64,000 nt of DNA, from NCBI GenBank assembly GCA_038501625.1, contig JAZAYU010000008.1, positions 8,990,938 through 9,054,937 of the forward strand, written 5' to 3'. Below the pieces are notes generated by a model. The model saw nothing but the letters and a program-made list of their open reading frames with translations. It was not told the origin of the DNA and did not search any database. Source of the DNA: Corbicula japonica (taxonomy: Eukaryota; Mollusca; Bivalvia; Venerida; Cyrenidae). A program made the translations under genes and the position numbers. This document shows, in pieces, positions 31,101 through 43,100 of this stretch. Position 1 is the first letter of the stretch. Every line of letters begins with the position of its first letter.

Positions 31101-34100
31101 TTTGGCTGTGTAGGGAGGCTGTGTTTTCTAGGTTTGGCTATTCCTAATAAGCATATATCACTGTTCGACAACATCAGGTCCTTTAACAATGTAAGAACAA
31201 AAATGAAATACATTACACTGTCTGGAGTAAAGATTCTCATCTGGACCGGAATGTCTATTATTTAAAGTTGATTTGGACCAGGCATGTTATTTAACGACCA
31301 CTGTTGCTGTAAAAGGGAAAATAGTTCATCGAAAGGGTAAACCATCAATGTATTGCACAATTTTTAAACCAAAATGTTATGATAAGCTCACCAGACGTAC
31401 TAGATACCATAAATATAATTACCACCTCTTAAAATGGCACTGTGCAAAAATTGAAAAATTGTGATTTCGATTATAAAGCACATTTCACGACTATTCCAAG
31501 AATTAATAAATACTTATTCAATTAACAGATTGAATTTTTAAATTATTAAAATTGCGATTTTAAACAAATATTTATTTCATGACAGTTTTTACACCGGACA
31601 TAAATCGTCATTTTCTCTTTTGGGAAGTAAAATATTCTGCTCGACACCGCAATATTTGTTTAAGATATAACTTATATGCTTTAGCAAGTGTCGTTTCGAA
31701 ATATATGAAAATATCATTTGAACGTATCTTTGCCGCGAGGCAATATGTATGTGAACAAACTATTGAGATAATAAAAAATTTTGTTTTCTCTGTTCATACC
31801 CTAAAATAATGTCACATATAATATTTATTTATATGCTTATGACCTCGTATATCAACGTTAACTCATGTGGCAGAGAGCAAATATTTAAAAACATAACTGC
31901 AATACAAGTAAAAGGATAATTGCTGATATTGGGGATAAAGCCTTTTCAACTGCACTGTCCAAGACATAAAGAAAAATATAAGACTGTGGACAAAACTTGA
32001 GCACAATAGCTAACCCCCTTTTTCTTTGTGTCTTTTGTTCAGGTGAGCTTAAACGTCACTGAATATCTAAAATTGAATACTTGCATTCATGAAAAGGAAC
32101 TCAACTACTGACGAAAAGTTTCCGTAATTTGGTAGATGAAAATCTGTTCTGTTGGAAGCGAATACACCGCACAATATGCCTCGTACTGTCCTCTAAAATA
32201 AACGTTAACACAATAACAAAAACTCATACGACAAAATGCGCTCGGTTCCTCTCTATGTATCGAATCGGTATTTTAATCTTTGCTTATAAAATAAGATAAA
32301 CTAATACAACAAACTAATAAAGAATCACAAATAAACCACAAAGTCAGCAAATGCTGTTCAATAGTTTTAAAGAGTCTTAATGCAAAGAGAATCAGTATAT
32401 TGTTTAAAATAAAATGCCACAAGTTTAGTTTAGTATGCAAACCATGCAAAGAATAAGGCATGAAGGAAATGACCCAATTTTCCAGGATATTGACACTATT
32501 ACGAACATTTGTTTCTGTCATTGTCATATTTATGCTCACAAAAACATGCCTTCATAAACTTAAATACCAGACCTTCTAAAAGTATCAACAATTATACATC
32601 ACCAATATAAACCAGTCTGCAAAAATATCGTGTATAACGTAATAAAATTGTTTTTTTTTCATCCATTTTTACAATTAATCCAACTTATGTGATTATTTTG
32701 TCCATTGTATAATCATGATCGCCTCACTATCACTTTTCATATCATTTTATACGTTCCTAATCAACAGAAGTTGGTTTGGTTTCCTTCTATGGTATAAAAT
32801 ATTTGAAATCGGGCAGTGTTAGGTTTGGAGTTCATTTGCGATGGCAACTTGCACGTGCTTTTTCATAATTATGAGTCTGACACTGGTCAAGTAAAAGGCT
32901 GGTAAAAGGCGCTAACCCCTCTAGGTCTCATTTTTGTAAATTATTTAGCGAATGTGTGTAATATATGATAAGAAGGCATTTGAAATCATTCGATCTTAAA
33001 TTGTTTTTTATTGCTTTTCTCACTCGTTTCTTGTTTCTAAAATCGATCGATAATAACCACAAAGTTTAAGCGCGCCCTCATTTCCCGAAAGCTGCATGGT
33101 AATGTCGATTTTCTAATGTGCATTGTTTTTAAAAGGATCATTCCTAACATCTTTTGAAAAACACAAAAAATGAAATATGCGTATCAGGAATTGCTAAACC
33201 CAGAAAACACAGCCTCTCCACGTAGCCAAAAAGCAGAGTGGAAAATAGAGCATGGGTTTACAAAATGACCAATATCAAATAAGACACCACAAACAATTTA
33301 CGAAAATGAGACCCTGATGTGAAACGGACAGCGGGAAAACAATTTACCACTGGGAGTTTAAACCAGGTTTGCGGATGCACCAAACTCACACTTGCCCAAA
33401 CAGCTTCTCATATAAACAAACAGGTGCAAAAGAGTGAAATATGCATATCATGAATTAAAAGTAGTCTTGGTAAATTAGCTGTAACCCGTGCATCAAAGCA
33501 ATTTTATTTTTTACCCTATTGCATTTTGGCAGAACTTTGTTGGTTGCAACTTATGCAATGCTCAACCAGAGCGCTATAGAACTAATATTAAATCATTTAC
33601 TTTGTCTCAAAACGTTTCCCGTCACTATAATATCCCCGCGCAACCCGTATACGACAGCTTCCCGTTTTCGACCGGCCCCGGAAAATAAGTAAAACACGGA
33701 TACTATCGCGTAATTTCCGGTGACGTCATGCGTTGTTTGTTTATATAAGCGGTATAAATGCCATTCAACATGAATTGAAGAAAAATGGAGATTCGGAAGG
33801 TAAAAATTTTAACCTTTTGTTGGAAACAATGCAATTTAGTCCATTTTAATTAGCCCCAAAAGTTCCCATGAAAATAGATCAAATTCACGCGAAAAACACC
33901 TGTCAAAATTTTTGTTGTTGTCGTCTGTCAGATTTTAGATATTTACCAGGGCCTAAATCTCATGACCTTATTTGGTTAAGTAAACTGCACTCCGAAAGTA
34001 GCGCATTCAATATAGGTCATAGTCCTTACAGAAATTTTCTTCAAATCTAACCATTTGTTTTTAAGGCTCAAATAGGTCTTGTGATTTAAAACATCCATTT

Positions 34101-37100
34101 AATCTAATTACAGTCCAGAGTGACCACCAGAGGGTCATATAGAGCCTATGATAGTGACAGCCTGACAGAAGCATATTTATCTGTTAAGGAAAATAGACTC
34201 TCCATAAGGAAAGCAGCCTTAACATATGGTATCCCCAAGACAACCCTGATTGATAGTCTCAGTGGCAGAGTGAATATTGATGTTGTTAAATCTGGTACTG
34301 CCCCGTTGTTCTCTCTGGAGCAGGAGACACTTCTTGCCAGACATTTAGAAACCATGGCTGAAATTGGTTATGGGTACAGTAGGCAAGAGACTATCAATCT
34401 TGCATCTGACTACGCTTTTAGACTGGGTCTAAGGAGTAAGGAACATCCTCTTACTGATCGTTGGCTATACAAGTTTCTAGGGAGGTTCCCAGAGCTTAAT
34501 GTTAAAAAACCTAGAAGTCTTGAGATTTCCAGGGCTAAATGTGCTACAAAGGAAGCAATAGATAAATACTTTGACACATTAAATCATATTTTGGTTAAAT
34601 ACCATCTTGTTGACAAGCCACATTTAATATATAATGTGGATGAAAAGGGTTTGAAAACTGAACATAAACCACCAAAGATAGTGTCTGGCAAACACAATAA
34701 GACTCAGGCAATTACATCTAGAAAATCCAAGACAGTAACTGTAATTGGTTGTGTAAATGCTGTGGGACAACAAGTGCCACCATACTTTGTATTCCCAGGT
34801 GTAAGAATGTTGGACACCCTGATGGAAGGGGCATCCCCTGGGGGTGCAGGTACAGTTTCACCCACTGGGTGGTCTAATACAGAGATATTTGATTTATACA
34901 TGAGGGACCATCTACTTAAGTATTTGCCAAAACGGTGTCCTGAGGAGCCAGTACTTGTATTATATGTCGGTCACAAAAGTCATGTATCTCTAGGGCTGAT
35001 TGAATGGGCAAAGAGAGAGAATATTATCCTCTTTGTTTTACCTCCACATTGTAGCCACCTCCTCAAACCTCTTGATATCAGCTGCTTTGGCCCTTTTGAA
35101 GTCTCTTGGAATGCTGCCATACACAGTTACATGCGAGAAACTGATGGATGTTTGGTAACACGGTTCCAAGTTGCCCGTCTAGCCTGCAGAGTGTATGGTT
35201 CCATCCTTACTGCCACCAACATCCTTTCAGCATTTAGAAAGAGTGGTATTTACCCATTTAACAGGAATGTGGTATCTCAGCAACAGATTGCCCCTTCCAC
35301 TACTTTCAGCAGGGACTGTGATGACAATGTGAATGGAACATCCACCTCTCAAGCGTGTGGAACATCTGCTGCTGTACAATTTCTTGAGGAAAGAGGTGGT
35401 ACAATCCTTCAAAATGTCCAGAAGGCTAAAAAGTCAAGGAACACACTCAGCAAAGTCACTGGTGGAAAGCCTATTACCGAAGATGAAATAGTGGAGAAAA
35501 TAAAATTGCACACTGAAAAGTATAGCTCCAGCAATAAAAAGGCAGAGAAAGCATCAGGCAGTAAACCCAACAAGAAGAGACCACCCGTGTCACCCAAACC
35601 TAGCACTTCCATGGAGATGAAAAGGCCTAAGACAGTTATGGTCAGAGAAGATGATTTTGACAGCTCTGATGGGGAGGACATTGCTGAGTCTGAGAAGTGT
35701 GTGGTGTGCAAACATTTCAGTCCAGATATGAGCAAGAGGCCTTACATAGTTATTGTTTCTTGGGGTCAATGTGACAAGTGCTCAGGTTGGGTCCATTTGT
35801 CTTTCTGTACCCCAGTGAAGGTCATAAGGAGAGGTGATACATTTTTGTGTCCCTCTTGTAGTGCACAGTAACTGAATCTCACGAAAAAGCAAACTTGTAA
35901 ATATGTTTAATCAGTTAAAATTGTTTTTAACAGTTTTTCAAGTTATCAGAGTTGACAATCTGACATAATATTTGTGTTGCCAAACTTTTGTTGGGAACTA
36001 TACTTGTGTGACGTAGGTGGTCGAATAGAGGTTAAAAAAGTCGGAGAGCGCATGTGCGACGCCCGCCATTTTGGAGGCAAAATGTAAACAACTGATGCAA
36101 GGTATGAAATTTATTTCATTGTTATTGCACAATTATATGATTGTTTTAAAAGTTGCAAAAGTTTATATTAAGACTGATTGGCCATGCATAATTTGCGTAC
36201 GAAAATAATCCTAATGCGGTCGAATACGGGTTGTTCCGGGATATATGTGATTGAAAACACATAGCAATTCTGCTTCAATTTCTGTAGAGTGCTGGAGTGT
36301 TTCCTTGTTTAAAAGATTCCAAAACGTAAAAAAGCAGTACATTTATTCGACTTTAGTATCAGAATCTGACATTAATCAAAAAATATTTTGCCTTAGGAAA
36401 GTATGCTTGATGGGTCTTGAATTTCTTGTTTCGGTTTTATGCCTAATTACAACAGTTTCAAATTTGCAACTGATTCTGTGAAAATGAACAGATACTATTT
36501 AAAACTTTAACCTCCAGTTTAAACGCCAGTCAATTACTCTGTTTGACGTTTATCCTTTATATGTTCTGGTAAACTTTTTAAACTCCTTTCACGTCGACAC
36601 CACAATTAGAGAACAATTAAGGTTCAATGTTAAATTTTCATTTGTGTCAACTTATTTCTGCCAGCCACATCGTTGTCAAATTAAATTAATCTTTTAAACG
36701 GCAGATTTAAGGGAGGTGTAATTAAAACCAATACTAGAGAAAGAAAAACACATTGAAGAGCCATTAAATTCCTACCGTTCCCTCGTACGTGTAAGTTGTA
36801 TTATCTAAGTAGGCAAAAGGTGGTGGATTCTTCAGAAAGGCAGCTGCCAAGGCGTTGGCGGACATTATACTGCAGTTTCCCGAAGTTTTTTCAACTGCGT
36901 ACGCAAGGCCTAGAAAAAAGATGTTTACACATCTAACAAAAGTGTACTTTATATATTTTACTATATATTACTACCAGAAACCATCTCCGGAAACGATCAC
37001 GTAAACTCTTTTAAAATAGTATTTTCTCCTTAATATTTCTATACGACTTGATTTAGTGTCTTAAAAAGCCCGTGACGTGAAATCAATGCACAACATAGCA

Positions 37101-40100
37101 AATATGGCAAGCCAGTGTCCTCTGATTATTGTACGCCCGGTTCTTTAAGTACCTGTTGACAGTTCGTGGATCACCGTTACCGGATTTGAAGTCTCGTAGG
37201 GGAAACGGTTCATTATTGGTTTGAAATCGTATCTTATCATTCCATTATCATGATCGTAATATACCTGCAATGAAACAAATGCGGTTTTTAAACACACATT
37301 TTAGAATGCAGACGTTAACGTATAAATTTGATGTTCTTTGTTAAAACCATTGACAAATTAATTATTTTGAATGATATTTTCAGATTGTATAAAAAAGAGA
37401 TGGTCCAGACAAAATAAAGAACAACTTGTAAACTTGTAAACTAAAGTTAACAAACTATTTGTAATACAGTTATTTAAGTAGTTAACTGGGTCGATGAAAA
37501 TAAATGATAAAAATTATAGCTCTACCATATCATTATAAACACTATTTTCAGTAATATGTTGACTATATTGAAAATAGCCCTCGGCTCAAAACATAAATGA
37601 ATTTTTCATGGACCCTTTCATATTACCCGAGATCATATAACTAAAAGTAATATGTGTAAAAGCTAATCAAGATATCCAACTACATTAATAAAACAGTTTG
37701 CTGCATCATTTTAAAACCCAACATTGTTATGACACATGGCAGTAACACATTAAGATAAGTGTTTGGTTTTAATAGTTATTACAAAGTACTTATGAAAACA
37801 GTATTTCGTTTTTAGCGTATGTCTGTTGCGTACGTAAAGCTAACGCTTAAGAACTCAAACAAAAATACAGCATATGGAAACTACAATTCTTCACTTATAT
37901 TGGACTTGCAATGAATATTATTGTAGGGTTTGAAAATGTACAGCGAATTATTTTTGTAAATAACTTTCAAAGAATACCCACCAAATCAGCATGTTTGCGT
38001 CCCCCTTTAACAAATTGATTGGATAACGCGATTTGCTGTTAAAACAATCTTCATAATAACAATTACATACAATGTGTAAAACATGAAAGTTAACGTAAAA
38101 TATCAGCATAAGAAAGTGCCCCCTTTAAAAGAAACTTACATAAGCCTGCACGACTTGGTGACCTAACGTGTCCGCAACTTCTTCTCTGTACGAATATTGT
38201 CCGGAAAACATGGGTATTTTTCTCTTCTGAATTCTGCCCTGGCATATTGTACCTGGGGGTGTCTAAAATAACCAGAATCATTGTGAAACAAATGATGCAA
38301 TTATCTATACAAAATTAATGTACCACTTCTTACTGTTTTTGTGATGATCAAACGGGTATAACTTAAATAAATAAAGGACAATAATTCTGGTAACATTTTT
38401 TCGGGGACAAATTCTTTATTTTTAAAATTCTACAAATCCTTCGTGACAAATTATGCACCTCAAATGAAATTCGCCACACACTGAATGAGATTGTGCCCAA
38501 ATATTATATTTCTGAAATTTCGAACGGCAAACACTGGTGAAATTGGTTGTGATCTGAACTGCCCAAATGCTAACGCCGACACCGACGCAGGAGTGTGTAG
38601 GATAGCTCCCCTATTCATCGAATAGTCGAGCTATAGTCTATTTTGGTCCGGCGACGTTTTAACGAAGCCCAATGTCCGGGCGTTGTCTTTGACAACGTAC
38701 GATTTTCCACAATTTACACTTCTTTTCCTCATAACTTATTAAGAGCAAGTGAGACCTAGGTGTACCCTAGGAAGATGGTAAATATGAAGTACAATTCTGG
38801 CAAAGGCTTACGTCAAAAACGGAATCGTCCGCCCATATCCTATTTCGGTAATCGAAATATTCGTAAATGTGATGAAAATTTACGGATCCAAGCTGGAGTC
38901 CTGTCACTTCGGCTCGAACGGGTGTCTGACTGGAAAAGTCTGGCACAGTCCAGTTGTATGCTAGAAGAAATAGTAAGTCATATTTAAATAGTGAATGCAA
39001 AAAGGAATAAATGTTCATACATATCTGTAAAACTGAAACGCATATTTTGACCGGAAATGCAAATATGAAAAAAGGTTTAATGTTTCATAAAATGTTATAA
39101 ATAGTTTCAAGTTTTCATACTTGTTGGTAATGAATTGTTCTGAATGATATATATTATTAAGTTCTTTTTTCTTTCTGAAATAGCAGAATAGAGATGAATG
39201 TAAAATTATCTGAAAAAAAATACATTCGCATGTGTGATTCGGTACTTCTGACAGGACTACATAACTATATTCGAGAGCTAGTAATGTGTATAACGTGAAA
39301 TGCTATTACGGAATCAGGAATTGTAACACGTTGTGTATCCAGATAATGAGAATCGTGGATAATGATAGATTGCGAAATAGATGAAAAGGGAACTTTGAAG
39401 ACCCTTGATCACGACAAATATGAAAATATTGCAGGCTCGGTTTGAATGAGCCTGTTCATGGGCAGTAATGGAAATGCTTTTTACTGCCCACGCCGCCTAG
39501 CCCCGGGTTGAGCGCAACTCAATATTTACACCAATAAACAGTACAATTTTGATCCATCCCAAACGATGGTATGCATATAATGAATATAATGATAGATCGC
39601 CAGATCGGAGAAAACAGCATGAAGAGGTTAGTTATTGTATGAATTTCATGTTATTGTCATCTAATACTAATCTTTTGCGATAGATAACAACCAAGCGATG
39701 ACCTACCCTTCCTCTGACACCCATACATTTGGAATCGGCCGCCAGATAAAGTAAAAAACAGGAAAAATGATTACGCAACATCCCAGATTTCTACAAAAAC
39801 TACGTATTATGTCCATTAAAATATATTTAAACGTGTTTTTGTCCACGAATCTGCTGTTATTTATGCCCAAACATCGACAAATGTATGGGTATTAGAGGAA
39901 GGGTTTGACATCGCTTGATTGTTATCTATCGCAAACGATAAGTATTAGATCACAAGAGCATGAAATTCATACAATAACTAACCTCTCCATGCTGTTTTTT
40001 CCGATCTATCATTATACTCACAATCTATCATTATCCGCGATTCTCATTATCTGGGTACATACCGTGTGTAATCGGAGCTCACATTTTCAGAGAATAAACA

Positions 40101-43100
40101 ATATAAGTGTAGACGGCATGGCTACACCATCGGTAGTTTTAATAAGGGCCCGATGATCCGAACGTTAATAATAATTATAACGAAACATAACATGCATGTT
40201 TAAAGCTTTCTTAGGGACCAAAACTTACTATATCGAAATAATATATAAAGTCATGTGCAATATCTCAGCAAACCTTGCACAATACACTATAATAATTCAA
40301 ACATAAATATAACATTTCTTACAGACCTACTCAGAAGTAAAAAAAGAAAAGAAGGAAATGATCGTAACAAAAGATTTCATGTAACAATATATTATTATTA
40401 GTGTTTACTAACTAAACCGATCATTATATAAAATTTTATGGAATCGATATGCATAAAAAGTTTAACCGTTTTCACTTCCTTTAAAATTGACCCGTGCCTG
40501 TGTATAAACAATAATGTTTATACTAAAACTAAAATTTAAAAAAAAAATCAAAAGCACATTTGGGAAGAATCTACCAAACAATTAAACTCTGCAACATCTA
40601 TTTCAATTTTCGTTGAAAAATTGAAAAAAGGTTACTTTTTAATTTGTTCTCTTTAAGGATCCTTTTTACCTTGACATTTCTGGTTTTTCGACAATTGGTT
40701 GAGCATTTGAACTTTCACATTGAGTCATTTTGAATTTAACAAAAGAGGAAGTTGAAGATGTAAACAGGAAGTTAGGTTAATCTCCATAGCAGCATCTTAA
40801 CTTTGATGTTAAACCCTTAACGCGGTTAAACAATTTTTCACCGACTTACCTTGTTGGAAAGTCGCATGTGTTCACCCAGAATGATATATCTACACAACCG
40901 GATTATTTGCAAAAAAGTAGCACGGTTTTCTTTTATCGTTCAATTGTATTTACCTGAGAAATAGTAGTCCAGAGTAAAGTTGGAAAGGAGCAGGGGCCAG
41001 TACATACACGACTGCCACCAATCACAAAGTATACCTCGGACCACCTTCGTTCCTTTGTACGTCTGATTAGACAAAATTAATGTTTACATTCAGATAATGT
41101 GTAATAGTTATTCTCAGTCATAAATATAAAATTATAGTTCTAAAAAAACTTGAAGTAGTGATATTAAACTGAACTTTTCTCTAATTTCATTTTATATTTG
41201 TTCACAAAACTGAATTTCGACAGTGATTAGAAATGTAAGAAAGCATGATCAAAACCATGATGAAAACATCTCTTGTCTAATTAAATGGGGCGCGTCACGG
41301 GAAAAGGTGAGTTCGGACAGTAGACGTCAATCCCTGAAATGACGTCATAAAGTTGAGCGCGGTAAAAATATCATTTTATTGTCAAAATAAGAAAATCATT
41401 TCTTAGTGGTGAGAAACTAAAAAATAGTTGTAATTTCTTTCCATATAGTAACAACTAAAATGTGAAAAAAAAATATGACCGAATGTACGTTTTCCCATGA
41501 CGCGCCCCGTTTCAAGTCGTTTTCACTTCACTTAAAGTTTAATAGCTAACATTCCCTTTTGTAGAATAATTCAACCGATCGCTTAGATTTATTTCGTTAC
41601 TTTTCAACATATTCGGAGCACCAGGCTGTAAGTACATAATTGCAAGATACATACCAGACCGTTGCCTTTGGCAAGCTGCCAAGCCTGGTTGGTGCCGTAG
41701 ACATGTGGCACACCACCAGCTCCTGTTCCTTGTCTCATTTCCAACATCTGCCGATTAGCATCGTACTGTAGCGTCGTAACAGAACAGTTGCTGTCTACAA
41801 AATCAAATAAAACAATAAACCAATACAACATCTGACTGATTATCAATAAAAAAAGTGTAACGTGCCCCGAGCGGAAGGCACATACAAACATACTATTTGT
41901 CTGAGCCTATATATATATATATATAATTTTTCGCCTAAAATGATTTCAAGATGTCTGAGCAATGTATATTGTTTTGAACAATATAATAAAATTTTCCTGA
42001 GCTACTTTGCTCCAAAATGATTATAATGATTTCAGAAATGATTCGGACGAAACGAAATAATCAAGGTTAGAATCAGCCGAACATATGCAAACAATCTCCT
42101 GGACAATAAACGCCTGGACAAAATGATTATTCTTAAACTCTCAGTCACTCACCCTGAGCACAATCACAGTTAGAAATAAAACAATCTTACATGAACCTCA
42201 AGCACACCATCAACGCATACGCTGAGCAATTAACTATGACAATAAAGCTTCGAACTACAAGGTTCAACAAATCCTCAAACAATAAATTACACTCTTACAA
42301 TGATCAAATCCGAGCAACCAGAACTTTCAAACAGTGCTCAACAAAATCATGAACAATCACTATTCAAACAAAACCTCAACCAAAACGACTTCAAACATAC
42401 ACTCAACACTAATCCCTGCTGAACAATAGTGTCTAAGACTTATGTGATATCCCGAGGATAAGAGAACCACTTCGTCAGCAATAGTCCGAGAACACTGTCA
42501 AACCTAACACTTATCCTCAACAGCTACTCTGAAGCTACCCGAGGGACCAAAGTGTCTCAGACGCATGTGTTTCCAGCAATTGTCTGAAGGCACTATCTAG
42601 ATAACCTACCCTCAACACCTACTCTGAAGCTACCTTAGGAACAGAAGTGTCTCAGACGCATGTGTTTCCAGCAATTGTCTGAAGGCACTATCTAGAAACC
42701 CTACCCTCATCACCTACTCTGAAGCTACCTTAGGGACACAAGTGACTCAGACGCATGTGTTTCCAGCAATTGTCTGAGGTCACTATCTAAAAACCCTATC
42801 ATCCCTAGCTTCAACCAATACTATTCACACCATAAACGTTGAAACAACCCGGTCAATATGTCCCAGTACAGAGCTGTACTATATTGGACCTATAATACAG
42901 GCCAAAATATTGAATCAAAATTCAATGATGTGAACACCTCGACACTCAGGAACAGACTGCTCAGTGTCAATGAACGGCACTTGCTTTTATACCATTTGAA
43001 GGAATTCCTCGGCCTTTACCGTTTAACCACACTAATTTAACACAAAGCATTAAAATAACGTAAAAGATTTGGCAGTTAGACTCGGCCCAAGCTAAATCAT

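Larger units (their letters stand above)
33633..36241 (+). mobile_element. Complete pogo/Tigger-like DNA transposon in intron 8 of gene 2
   Basis: Terminal inverted repeats of about 23 bases (33633-33655 and 36219-36241; shared core CAACCCGTAT.CGAC) begin TCCC and are flanked by TA on both sides (33631-33632 and 36242-36243), the target duplication expected for Tc1/mariner/pogo elements. Inside is one spliced transposase gene in sense with the element. It lies in the opposite orientation to gene 2 and accounts for about 2.6 kb of its intron 8. Confidence 0.82.

Noticed and set aside
34146..35735. Minus-strand open frames across the transposase
   Set aside because: Shadows of the plus-strand transposase; no motifs and no splice support.
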